A DNA stretch of 11,639 nt, taken from assembly GCA_964580235.1 (NCBI GenBank), contig CAZOJY010000111.1, positions 1 through 11,639 of the forward strand, in the 5' to 3' direction. The DNA is from G020348385 sp964580235 (lineage in GTDB: Bacteria; Acidobacteriota; Aminicenantia; Aminicenantales; Aminicenantaceae). The notes beneath the pieces were generated by a model that worked only from the letters and a program-made list of their open reading frames with translations, was not told the DNA's origin and searched no databases. The translations under genes were made by a program, and so were the position numbers. Numbering within the stretch: position 1 is the first letter of the stretch; every line of letters begins with the position of its first letter. Below, piece by piece: positions 1-7,271 of this stretch.

Positions 1-377
1 ACATGGCCTTTATGGGTGTGATTGCCTTATTTTTGATCCTATTCCCGGGATTTTTCATAAGGTTGTTTATCGATGATCCCATAGTGATCCAAAGCGGCAT
101 AGAGTGCCTCCGCATCCTCGGTTATGGATATATCTCCTACGCGCTGGGAATGGTGATGGTCCAGGCTTTTAACGGGGCTGGCGACACAACGACTCCCACA
201 TTTATAAACTTGTTCTGTTTCTGGCTTTTCGAGATTCCTCTAGCCTTTGGATTGGCGCTGCCCTTTGGATTAAAAGAAAAAGGAGTTTATATCGCCATTC
301 TAGCGGCAGAAACAGCGATGACTTTTACGGCCGTTCTCATTTTTCGCCGAGGCCGATGGAAAACAAGGGAAGTGTGA
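1..377 (+). CDS. MATE-family multidrug/cation efflux transporter, C-terminal fragment
   Basis: The window opens inside this gene; the frame is open to the first base, so the true start lies to the left and only about the last 125 residues are present. The fragment is strongly hydrophobic, with three or four membrane helices. It carries the segment AFNGAGDTTTPTFIN, which is typical of the second half of MATE transporters (the repeated 'GaGdt..P' loop). It ends in a short basic cytoplasmic tail (RRGRWKTREV). MATE proteins use a Na+ or H+ gradient to expel drugs or metabolites across the inner membrane; the substrate cannot be told from this part. The gene ends 13 bases before the end of the oppositely oriented GH109-like gene, so the two are convergent and unlikely to share transcripts. 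Family assignment is solid; subfamily is not determined. Confidence 0.88.
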   Translation, partial: MAFMGVIALFLILFPGFFIRLFIDDPIVIQSGIECLRILGYGYISYALGMVMVQAFNGAGDTTTPTFINLFCFWLFEIPLAFGLALPFGLKEKGVYIAILAAETAMTFTAVLIFRRGRWKTREV

Positions 378-390
378 CAATATCTTCCCC

Positions 391-1758
391 TTAAACCGTG
401 ACAATCCCAAGCGGCTTACGGATTTTCCATTTGCCCCGGGTAAAATCAGGAAATGCAACTGGAGCGCTTTTCGCTGCGATGGATTTTTCGCTCAGAGCGA
501 CAACGGCGCTTATCGTTGCACCATCGTACACATCCGAATCTGTCGGTCTGCCTTCCCTTAAACACTGGATGAGCCGGTAGTCCTCGATGAAATCCATCCC
601 CCCGTGCCCGGCGCCTTCTGCCTTTTTTTCAAGCGATGTCAGCAGCGGATGCTTGTATTTGTCATCATATACAGAAAGTTCTTCCCATCTATGAGGCTTA
701 GAGATCCCTTCGATATAGATTTTTTCTTCAGGATATTTCCGGGCCAGTCCCCTGGTGCCCTGGATCAAAATCCTGCGGCTGTAAGGGCGGGGAGAATTCG
801 TGTTGTGTGTGACCAGGATCGTCTGTCCCTTATTTGTTTTGATCAGCGTGTTGACCACATCCCCCAAGGCATAATCCGTTTTGGCCAACGGATGATCTTT
901 ACCGTAGCGTTTGACCGCTTCAAGTTTCAGGCTGAGGGACGGACTGCTCATCGAGACCAGATATTCGAACTTGTTCCCTCGTGTGATGTTCATCCATTGA
1001 GATACCGGACCGAGCCCATGTGTCGGGTAGAGGTCGGCATTCCGTTTGATCGAATACTTGAGACGCCAGTCGTGCGGATAATAGGCCCGGCCGAACTTCC
1101 AATCCCGAAGGTCGTGCAGATAGCCGCATTCCGCATGGAGGAGCTCGCCGAACAGGCCCTTCCTCACCATATTGAAAAGCATAAGTTCGGTTCTGTCGTA
1201 GTTGCAGTTTTCCATGGTGCAGCAGTGCTTTTTGTATTTTTCAGATGTTTCCACCAACTTCCAGCATCCCTCCAGGGTAATAGCACCGGGCACCTCTGAG
1301 GCGGCATGCGAACCAGTTTCCATGGCTTTGACCGAAATGGGAACGTGCCACTCCCAGGGTGTAGCGTTGTAGACCAGGTCCAGGTCTTCGGAATCGCACA
1401 TGCGCTTGAAATCCTCAGGGCCTTTGGTGTAGGCCGTCGGTTTGCGCTTACCTGCTTTTTCGCACCGTTCCTGAGCCCAGAGAGTCCGTTCTTCTCGTAT
1501 GTCACAGACGGCCTTTATTTCCACGCCCTCGATGCGGAGCAAATTCCGGAGGTGGCCGCTGCCCTGATTTCCGATGCCGACATAAGCCGCACGCACCGTT
1601 TCGATCGGAGGAGTCACCAGATGTGCGATTGGCTCTGTTTTTAATTGAGGCTGCGGGGCACATCCATAATTGCTTACAGCGATGCCTCCTAATGCTATTC
1701 CCAAGCCGGTTGTCCCGCTTTGCTTGAGAAAATCCCTTCGGTTCAAACGTTTTTTCAT
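391..1758 (-). CDS. Tat-exported Gfo/Idh/MocA-fold protein, GH109-like (alpha-N-acetylgalactosaminidase type)
   Basis: 455 residues. The N-terminus has a twin-arginine signal (N6-RRDFLK-12), a hydrophobic stretch to about residue 30, and Cys33 after Gly32 in a poor lipobox, so it may be a periplasmic protein or lipoprotein. A Rossmann NAD(P)-binding motif GIGNQG lies at 61-66. The rest follows the GH109 pattern as I remember it from the Elizabethkingia enzyme: PWEWH (134-138), SEVPGAITLEGCW (154-166), NMVRKGLFGELLH (196-208), LYPTHG (243-248), and GAGHGGMDF (382-390). GH109 enzymes cleave alpha-GalNAc by a redox mechanism with tightly bound NAD+ that is regenerated each cycle; cofactor loading before export explains the Tat signal. 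Glu155, Tyr244 and His247 appear to match active-site positions. AAGGTG lies five bases before the ATG. Substrate specificity is inferred; other sugar oxidoreductases of this fold remain possible. Confidence 0.85.
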   Translation of the reverse strand: MKKRLNRRDFLKQSGTTGLGIALGGIAVSNYGCAPQPQLKTEPIAHLVTPPIETVRAAYVGIGNQGSGHLRNLLRIEGVEIKAVCDIREERTLWAQERCEKAGKRKPTAYTKGPEDFKRMCDSEDLDLVYNATPWEWHVPISVKAMETGSHAASEVPGAITLEGCWKLVETSEKYKKHCCTMENCNYDRTELMLFNMVRKGLFGELLHAECGYLHDLRDWKFGRAYYPHDWRLKYSIKRNADLYPTHGLGPVSQWMNITRGNKFEYLVSMSSPSLSLKLEAVKRYGKDHPLAKTDYALGDVVNTLIKTNKGQTILVTHNTNSPRPYSRRILIQGTRGLARKYPEEKIYIEGISKPHRWEELSVYDDKYKHPLLTSLEKKAEGAGHGGMDFIEDYRLIQCLREGRPTDSDVYDGATISAVVALSEKSIAAKSAPVAFPDFTRGKWKIRKPLGIVTV

Positions 1759-1763
1759 TCTGG

Positions 1764-1769
1764 CACCTT
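1764..1769 (-). promoter_or_regulatory. Ribosome binding site for the GH109-like gene
   Basis: On the minus strand AAGGTG lies five bases upstream of the ATG at 1758. It supports this start, which also gives a complete Tat signal peptide. Confidence 0.55.
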
Positions 1770-1790
1770 TACCTTTTTAGATTCACAAAA

Positions 1791-1819
1791 ATGCTATCAT
1801 TCCCACACCATTTTTTCAA
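1791..1819 (-). promoter_or_regulatory. Putative sigma70-type promoter for the GH109-like gene
   Basis: Reading leftward, TTGAAA (1819-1814, five of six matches to TTGACA) is followed after exactly 17 bases by TAGCAT (1796-1791, four of six matches to TATAAT). Transcription would start near 1784, leaving a leader of about 25 bases. The location in a divergent spacer is right for a promoter, but the -10 is weak, so this is tentative. Confidence 0.38.
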
Positions 1820-1824
1820 TAAAA

Positions 1825-1853
1825 TAGACTCTGCGCCACATCTTTGATAGTAT
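1825..1853 (+). promoter_or_regulatory. Weak candidate promoter for the PQQ-propeller gene
   Basis: TAGACT (1825-1830) and TAGTAT (1848-1853) are separated by 17 bases and each matches the sigma70 consensus at four of six positions. It faces right, about 45 bases before the start codon. A match this weak can occur by chance; it is listed as the best candidate in the 141-base divergent spacer. Confidence 0.2.
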
Positions 1854-1890
1854 CGCAGCAGAAAGGAAACAAGGATCATTTCTCAGTAGT

Positions 1891-1896
1891 GGAGGA
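1891..1896 (+). promoter_or_regulatory. Ribosome binding site of the PQQ-propeller gene (bears on start choice)
   Basis: GGAGGA lies three bases before an ATG at 1900 and six bases before a second, adjacent ATG at 1903. The second spacing is closer to the usual optimum, so translation may begin at the second Met. Both give the same signal peptide core. Confidence 0.6.
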
Positions 1897-1899
1897 AGT

Positions 1900-3345
1900 A
1901 TGATGAAAAAAGTTTCTTTAGGGCTTGGGATCAGCATTTTGCTATTGACAATTGCTGTCCACGCACAGCAAAAATCAGCAGATCATGATTGGCCGCAGTT
2001 CAGAGGCCCGAACGCTTCAGGGGTGTGTCAAACGACAGGATTGCCTTCAGAGTTCGGACGGGATAAAAACGTAATCTGGAAAAAAACCGTTCCAACCGGC
2101 CACTCCTCACCTATTCTAATCAAAAACTACATTTTCCTGACAGCTTGTGAAAACGAAAAACTCTTAACTCTCTGTCTTAACCGCAGCACCGGGGACATCA
2201 TTTGGAAAAAAGAAGCACCCAGACCCAGAAAAGAAAAATTAGATTTTCGCAACAATCCGGCTTCCCCTTCTCCAGCCACAGACGGCAAAAACGTTTATGT
2301 CTTTTTCCCGGATTTCGGACTTCTAGGCTACGATTTTGGTGGCAGGGAACTCTGGCGGCAGCCCCTCGGACCCTTTAAGAACGAATACGGCATGGGCGCT
2401 TCCCCTATCGTCACCGGTAACAAAGTGATCCTCGTTTGCGACCAAAATACCGGTTCCTTCATTATCGCGGTAAACAAATTATCAGGCAAAATCATATGGA
2501 AGAAGGACCGCCCTGAGGCCACAAGCGGCCACTGCACGCCAGTGGTGTATTCATCCAAAGGAGGCGAAACACAGATCCTTGTGCCCGGCTCTTTTTTGCT
2601 GATTGCCTATTCGGCGAAAACAGGTGACAGACGGTGGTGGACGGCTGGCCTTGCCTTCGAGATGAAGTCCACGCCGGTCATCCACGATGGGGTATTGTTC
2701 ATCAACGGCTACGCATCTCCTCTGAACCAACAGGAAAATCAGGTGGAGATTCCCTCATTCGAGCAGGCCCTGGCGAAATTCGACAAAGACAAAAATCGGC
2801 ACTTTTCCAAGGAAGAACTGCCTTTAGAATCTCCGTATGACTTTTTCGACTTCATGGATCTTGCCAAAGACGGATACCTGGATAAAAAAGACTGGAACTA
2901 TTTTGAGGCTGCCCTCGCAAGTTTAAACGGAATGCTGGCCATTCGTTTAGGCGGACAGGGAGACATGACCGAAAGTAACACACTTTGGGCCTATCGTCGT
3001 TATGTGCCTCAGCTTCCCTCTCCGCTATTCTATAAAGATGTGCTTTATATGCTCAACGATGTGGGTTTCTTAACCTCTCTTAAGCCTGAAAGCGGGGAAG
3101 TCATTAATCAAGGCCGTCTAAGGGAGGCCGGGAGCAAGTTTTTCGCCTCTCCTGTGGCAGCCGATGATAAAGTTTTTGTGACCAGTCTTCGCGGAAAAAT
3201 CAGCGTCCTTAGGCCTGACGGGAGCAATGAGATGATCGCTATAAACAATCTCAAAGAAAACTGTTACGCCACTCCAGCGATCGGAAATGGCAAAATCTAC
3301 ATCCGGACAGTAAACACACTGTATTGTTTTGGAAAGAACAAATAG
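1900..3345 (+). CDS. Secreted PQQ-like beta-propeller repeat protein with an EF-hand-like insert
   Basis: 481 residues. Residues 1-22 form a Sec signal peptide (MMKK, hydrophobic core, VHA cleavage site before Gln23). The mature protein begins DWPQFRGPNASGV (30-42), the usual opening of secreted BamB/PQQ-like propellers. Blade repeats follow, with markers such as LNRSTGDIIWKK, LSGKIIWKK, SAKTGDRRWW and, near the end, ATPAIGNGKIYIRT. Between blades, about residues 283-335, sits an insert with a canonical 12-residue EF-hand loop (D295, D297, N299, H301, S303, E306) and a second, degenerate loop (D320-D331), suggesting Ca2+ binding. Such propellers act as scaffolds or as periplasmic quinoprotein-like enzymes; no catalytic residues for a true PQQ dehydrogenase are evident. 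It is divergent from the GH109-like gene and convergent with the next gene, with 20 bases between. The specific function is unknown. Confidence 0.85.
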   Translation: MMKKVSLGLGISILLLTIAVHAQQKSADHDWPQFRGPNASGVCQTTGLPSEFGRDKNVIWKKTVPTGHSSPILIKNYIFLTACENEKLLTLCLNRSTGDIIWKKEAPRPRKEKLDFRNNPASPSPATDGKNVYVFFPDFGLLGYDFGGRELWRQPLGPFKNEYGMGASPIVTGNKVILVCDQNTGSFIIAVNKLSGKIIWKKDRPEATSGHCTPVVYSSKGGETQILVPGSFLLIAYSAKTGDRRWWTAGLAFEMKSTPVIHDGVLFINGYASPLNQQENQVEIPSFEQALAKFDKDKNRHFSKEELPLESPYDFFDFMDLAKDGYLDKKDWNYFEAALASLNGMLAIRLGGQGDMTESNTLWAYRRYVPQLPSPLFYKDVLYMLNDVGFLTSLKPESGEVINQGRLREAGSKFFASPVAADDKVFVTSLRGKISVLRPDGSNEMIAINNLKENCYATPAIGNGKIYIRTVNTLYCFGKNK

Positions 3346-3365
3346 AACAAAATAAGCAGAGATAA

Positions 3366-6335
3366 TTATTTTGCGATGGTTGCAATTCCTTGTTTGCCGA
3401 ATCTTCGAACTACATACGGATCGCTGCCTCTAACATGGACAACATAATTCCCCTTGTAATGTGCTTTTTGAGATTTGAGCCAGACCCATTCCACAAAATC
3501 TTTTTCTGATTTGTAGGGAACATAAAAATATCCAACATCCATTGCGACGAGATTGTGGAAAAAATGAGTCCCTTGAGAAGGCGATACGGTAAAATTTTCA
3601 ATTCCTGTCTCAACAATAACCTTAGCGTTATTTATGTCGGCCCAGTTCACAGGAACACCCAGAAATCTGTCCCGGGTCCCCCATCTTCCCGGTCCGATCA
3701 AAATGTACTCCCGCTTTTCTTCAATCATCTGCTGGTTGATCTCCTGGATTTCTTCCTTGATCGCAGTGGTCTCCAGCACGTTGAACTTATCAGGATCAAC
3801 AAATACGATGTCATAAATACAGGAGATCGTCCCATTCCCCATCCCGTGCTCTGTGTACAAACACAGGCTCGTTTTATCTATATCATCAGGAACCAATGAC
3901 ACATCTTCCCAATAAACCGGCATCGGTCTGATCTGTAATAAGTGAAAAGTCCGGATTTTATTATTGGCATTGTTGCGGTTCAAATCGACAGCAAACTCTA
4001 TTTCCACAGGTGTTCCAAAGGCCCTGCTTCCTATGCTTAATATCTCTTTCAAGATATCAGCGAGAGGGAATACGTCGTATTTCAAAATATTCGCGAATGT
4101 TATTACTCTCGTCCCCAGAGAATTCAGCCCATCTCTGAGCCGCATTTCTCCACTGTCCCAGACTGATGCAAGATGATCCAGAGTTCCATCCTGTTCTGCA
4201 TCTTTGAGATTAAATCTGGCCAATGTCGACATCTCTCCGGACAAAAGGTTGAAGTCCTTTTTTTTCATGTTCAGAGCATAAAACTCCAATTGGCTGGAAT
4301 TCACCAGAGTTTCCGGCTGCAGCACCTGCATTTCAGGATATTCTGGACAGAATTGATAGGCTTGGCCTCCGCCTGCCAGCCACTGTCCCAGGCCTAGGGC
4401 TAAAAGGGCCACTCCATCCCAAGGTTTGGCGTATGAAGTGGGATAAAAATTATGGGACCTAGCAATTCCAGAAAAATGGGGGTAATACCGGCCGTGATAG
4501 ATATCTCCTGCTATTTCTTGAATGATGACCGCCATTTTTTCAGATTCAAGATTGGCATGAACCCGCTTGATATAATTCCTTGCATCACGCAGATAGACAG
4601 AAGCAAAAACAAGTTTGATGGCACATTCAAGTTGCCGCTGGCGTTCCGTTAAACTTGAAAGGTTATTCGGCAGCATATATGTTTGATAAACTCCTGCAAA
4701 CGGCTCTGAAATGGAATCCTCCAGCAGACCGGAAGACCTTACTGCTATCGGAGTTTTTATATGTTTCAAATACGCGGCAAGTTTTGCTTTCAGAGTTTTC
4801 GATAAATCCTTCTCCAAAAATAACCTCTTGGTTTGATCGTCATCAAGCTCTTCATGCAAAAGTTTTTGTTTTAAATCATTATCTCGGATAAACAGATCAA
4901 ATTCGTCCGTTCCAATAAAGGCCGTTCTCGGGATCTTTATCATGGCACCTGAAAACTGATCTGCAACCTCCATAGTCGATAAGAGTGCATTTAAGAAAGC
5001 GATACCTCTCCCTTTGCCCCCCAAAGATCCTTCGCTCATCCGGAGGATCTCATGGCCATTTCCCAAATGCTGAGCCTCAAAGTTGACTATTCTGCCCTTG
5101 TGTTTCGATTCTTGGACTTCTTTAAAGACCTCGAGCAAAAAATTCCTTAAATCCTCGATATTCTCATAATCTTCAACCAATATGCGCCGGACCTTTTTTG
5201 CAACCTGGACCTCTCCCCGTGCAATCAGCCAAGCGGAAAATTCATGTCTTTTTCCATGATAGATGAGGGATTCATCCTTGATTTTTTCAAACTTCAATTC
5301 CAATTCATTCAGGGTTGAAGCGCGGTCGATCTCCACCCCATTTTTGTCCCTGAAAACAAAATCTCCAAATCCCATGTAATCATGGATGAAGTTGCTCAAA
5401 TCATCCAATAATGAATCAGAATCCTTATGCAAAAAACCCACATTCAATTTTTCTGCTTTCAATTTATACTTCTTATTGGAAGACTGCAGCAAAATCGATC
5501 TCTCATAACCCTGTTTTCTCAGGTGTTTGATCAAGTGAAGTCCAGCCTCGGAATCCATTTTGCCGTTCCTGGGATAACTGATATCGGAAATCACACAGAG
5601 AAGATATTCTCTGTATTTCTCGATTATCTCTTTTGCTGCTTCATAATTATTGGCCAGCAAAACTTTTGGTCTGTTTCTTCTCCTTAGGATCCTTTGCATG
5701 TCATTGAGTTCTTCCGATATCAAACGTTGAGTCTGTTCCATTATCTCTGCGTACAACAACGGCAAATATTTGGAATAATAATAAATGGAGTCTTCAACCA
5801 ATAAAATAACACGGACAAGACCTCGATATGTATCATGCTCAACGTTTTTAAGATCTTCTGCGTATTTGATCATCGCGAGGAAAATGCGGGAATCTCCATC
5901 CCATAGGAAGATCTTATCCATATGTTGTTTGACGCGGTTGGAATCCTCAACAAGCGAAAGGTCCGATCTTAAGTTCAGCAGCAAAAAAACGGGGATTTCT
6001 GGATGCATTTCCTTTACTTTTTTGCTCAGCTCAAAAGGCGTGATTTTCCCGGTTCGCATCATCGTGATCACAAGGTCATATTTTTTCTTTTTTAAATTGT
6101 CCAATGCTTCTTCTGCAGTGGGCACACTTGTGATTCTAGGAAATGAGGTTAAATTCAACATATGATATTCTTTGAATATTTGTTCGGAGAGCATTCCCTC
6201 CTGCTCAAAAATAAACGCATCATAAAAATTTGAGACGAATAAAATCTCTCTGACTCTGAAAGGCATCAATGTATGGAATATGTTCTCGCCGTATTTAAAT
6301 TTGCTGTAGAAACGGCTTAATTCATTGAGGTCCAA
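3366..6335 (-). CDS. Receiver-receiver-PPDK_N (PEP/pyruvate-binding domain) fusion protein
   Basis: 989 residues, cytoplasmic. Residues about 28-150 look like a receiver fold whose phospho-acceptor position is lost (YDLVITMM in place of DLV.LD). Residues about 172-320 form a second receiver with the full set: E181-D182, acceptor D251 in VISDIS, S285/S286 and K304. From about 436 to 807 comes the nucleotide-binding domain of pyruvate phosphate dikinase/PEP synthase: SLGGKGRG (437-444), VRSSGLLEDS (532-541), PFAGVYQTY (545-553) and LLQIRPMP (799-806). The mobile phosphohistidine domain and the PEP-binding TIM barrel of true PEP synthase are absent. In their place is an unassigned C-terminal domain with GPGRWGTRDR (881-890) and GTHFFHNL (922-929). 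Start is TTG, chosen because GGAGAAGG lies five bases upstream. Likely phosphorylation-controlled; PEP synthesis by this protein alone is improbable. Output is unknown. Confidence 0.82.
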   Translation of the reverse strand: MDLNELSRFYSKFKYGENIFHTLMPFRVREILFVSNFYDAFIFEQEGMLSEQIFKEYHMLNLTSFPRITSVPTAEEALDNLKKKKYDLVITMMRTGKITPFELSKKVKEMHPEIPVFLLLNLRSDLSLVEDSNRVKQHMDKIFLWDGDSRIFLAMIKYAEDLKNVEHDTYRGLVRVILLVEDSIYYYSKYLPLLYAEIMEQTQRLISEELNDMQRILRRRNRPKVLLANNYEAAKEIIEKYREYLLCVISDISYPRNGKMDSEAGLHLIKHLRKQGYERSILLQSSNKKYKLKAEKLNVGFLHKDSDSLLDDLSNFIHDYMGFGDFVFRDKNGVEIDRASTLNELELKFEKIKDESLIYHGKRHEFSAWLIARGEVQVAKKVRRILVEDYENIEDLRNFLLEVFKEVQESKHKGRIVNFEAQHLGNGHEILRMSEGSLGGKGRGIAFLNALLSTMEVADQFSGAMIKIPRTAFIGTDEFDLFIRDNDLKQKLLHEELDDDQTKRLFLEKDLSKTLKAKLAAYLKHIKTPIAVRSSGLLEDSISEPFAGVYQTYMLPNNLSSLTERQRQLECAIKLVFASVYLRDARNYIKRVHANLESEKMAVIIQEIAGDIYHGRYYPHFSGIARSHNFYPTSYAKPWDGVALLALGLGQWLAGGGQAYQFCPEYPEMQVLQPETLVNSSQLEFYALNMKKKDFNLLSGEMSTLARFNLKDAEQDGTLDHLASVWDSGEMRLRDGLNSLGTRVITFANILKYDVFPLADILKEILSIGSRAFGTPVEIEFAVDLNRNNANNKIRTFHLLQIRPMPVYWEDVSLVPDDIDKTSLCLYTEHGMGNGTISCIYDIVFVDPDKFNVLETTAIKEEIQEINQQMIEEKREYILIGPGRWGTRDRFLGVPVNWADINNAKVIVETGIENFTVSPSQGTHFFHNLVAMDVGYFYVPYKSEKDFVEWVWLKSQKAHYKGNYVVHVRGSDPYVVRRFGKQGIATIAK

Positions 6336-6340
6336 TATTG

Positions 6341-6348
6341 CCTTCTCC
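6341..6348 (-). promoter_or_regulatory. Strong Shine-Dalgarno fixing a TTG start for the receiver-PPDK_N gene
   Basis: On the minus strand GGAGAAGG is followed by CAATA and then TTG (6335-6333). The only nearby ATG upstream (6360) is in another frame and runs into a stop after 12 codons, so TTG is the best start. Confidence 0.65.
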
Positions 6349-6380
6349 GTCTTTTCTCATCTTTTTATCTTTTAGCCTCG

Positions 6381-6386
6381 ATTATA
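6381..6386 (-). promoter_or_regulatory. Candidate -10 box upstream of the receiver-PPDK_N gene
   Basis: A perfect TATAAT reads leftward, 45 bases before the TTG start. There is no -35 at 16-18 bases; TTGATG is 22 bases away, too far. An activator-dependent promoter or a chance match are both possible. If real, this gene can be transcribed separately from the 227-residue gene upstream. Confidence 0.25.
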
Positions 6387-6448
6387 GATTACACCAATCC
6401 CATCCTTTCATCAATTTTGATTTGCTTTACTTGGAGCAGGATAGGTGA

Positions 6449-7132
6449 CTAGGGATGATAACGCCCATCTTGGAGTCTCTGGAACCTCCATTCGCAGAGC
6501 TTCTTGAGCTTATTCAGGATATTCGCTGTGACCCGGTTATGAATTTTCTCCCAGATTTTGTTGACAACGTTAAAATTGGCTCTTTGCACTTTTCCATAAA
6601 AATTGAAGCCCACAGCGAAAAACAGCTGGGTTTGTTCCCGTTCGTTTTGTTCAGCGATAGGAGATCGGACATACATGACAAAAATACCGATCGGATATCC
6701 GCCGCTGCTGTCGAACAGCAAATAGCGGGCGTTATCGTCTGAAACACCGGGAAAGTGCTGGAATTTTTTAGCATTCAGGAAGAAGAGAGGTTTTATTTTT
6801 TTCAATCCCAGCAAAAATATCCGGACTTTTTCGAGGCTGCCATCCAACCGATCCACTGTTGCGATATGATTCGGCCAGCACGTGGAATCCCCGTCCCAGC
6901 TAAGCAGTTCTCCGAACACATACATGACAGGAACTTCGATCCCGATCCTGTGGATATTGAGAACAGAATATCGGGAGACATCGATCCTGGTCCGCTGCAT
7001 GATTCTTTGGCTGTAATCTTCTCTTTCCGCATCGCTTGAAAACTCGATCAGCGTGGGAATAGCTGGCTTGTGAAGGATGAAATACCTTATATCGGAGATA
7101 ATGCTGTGGCTTTTTTTAGGCGGCGCTTTCAT
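6449..7132 (-). CDS. Hypothetical protein, 227 residues, unrecognised family
   Basis: I do not recognise this protein. It has no signal peptide and no clear membrane helix, so it is probably cytoplasmic. The sequence mixes beta-strand-like stretches (VPVMYVFGELLSWDGDS at 67-83; YPIGIFVMYVRSPIAEQNE at 146-164; LFFAVGFNFYG at 170-180) with a long basic amphipathic C-terminal helix (about 186-221) rich in Lys, Arg and Asn. An SRPBCC-like ligand-binding cup closed by a C-terminal helix is possible, but that is a guess from pattern only. The ATG has no good Shine-Dalgarno; an AGGAG lies about 25 bases upstream and the frame closes at a stop seven codons before, so this start is the best available. 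It lies 113 bases upstream of the receiver-PPDK_N gene on the same strand and may be cotranscribed with it. Confidence 0.6.
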   Translation of the reverse strand: MKAPPKKSHSIISDIRYFILHKPAIPTLIEFSSDAEREDYSQRIMQRTRIDVSRYSVLNIHRIGIEVPVMYVFGELLSWDGDSTCWPNHIATVDRLDGSLEKVRIFLLGLKKIKPLFFLNAKKFQHFPGVSDDNARYLLFDSSGGYPIGIFVMYVRSPIAEQNEREQTQLFFAVGFNFYGKVQRANFNVVNKIWEKIHNRVTANILNKLKKLCEWRFQRLQDGRYHP

Positions 7133-7259
7133 GGCAATAGGATAAAAATGCTACCACTCCTCTGGTTTTTTTGCAATTTTCGCCAGGTTAAACATTGAAT
7201 CCTTTGTTTTTTTTCGACAGAATAGGACATGTTGTGATCCCGATACCAAATCTAAGAAT

Positions 7260-7266
7260 AGGAGGG
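7260..7266 (+). promoter_or_regulatory. Ribosome binding site fixing the GTG start of the M28 peptidase
   Basis: AGGAGGG ends five bases before GTG at 7272. This start yields a well-formed signal peptide (MRKIFR followed by a hydrophobic run), which supports it over downstream Met codons. Confidence 0.7.
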
Positions 7267-7271
7267 CATCT

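Noticed and set aside
604..1299. Long plus-strand open frame of 231 codons opposite the GH109-like gene
   Set aside because: It lies wholly antisense to a gene with clear family motifs, and its translation shows no domain, signal or plausible ribosome site.
1792..1851. Inverted CTATCA ... TGATAG in the divergent spacer as an operator or hairpin
   Set aside because: Arms are only six bases and about 48 bases apart; a match this short is expected by chance.
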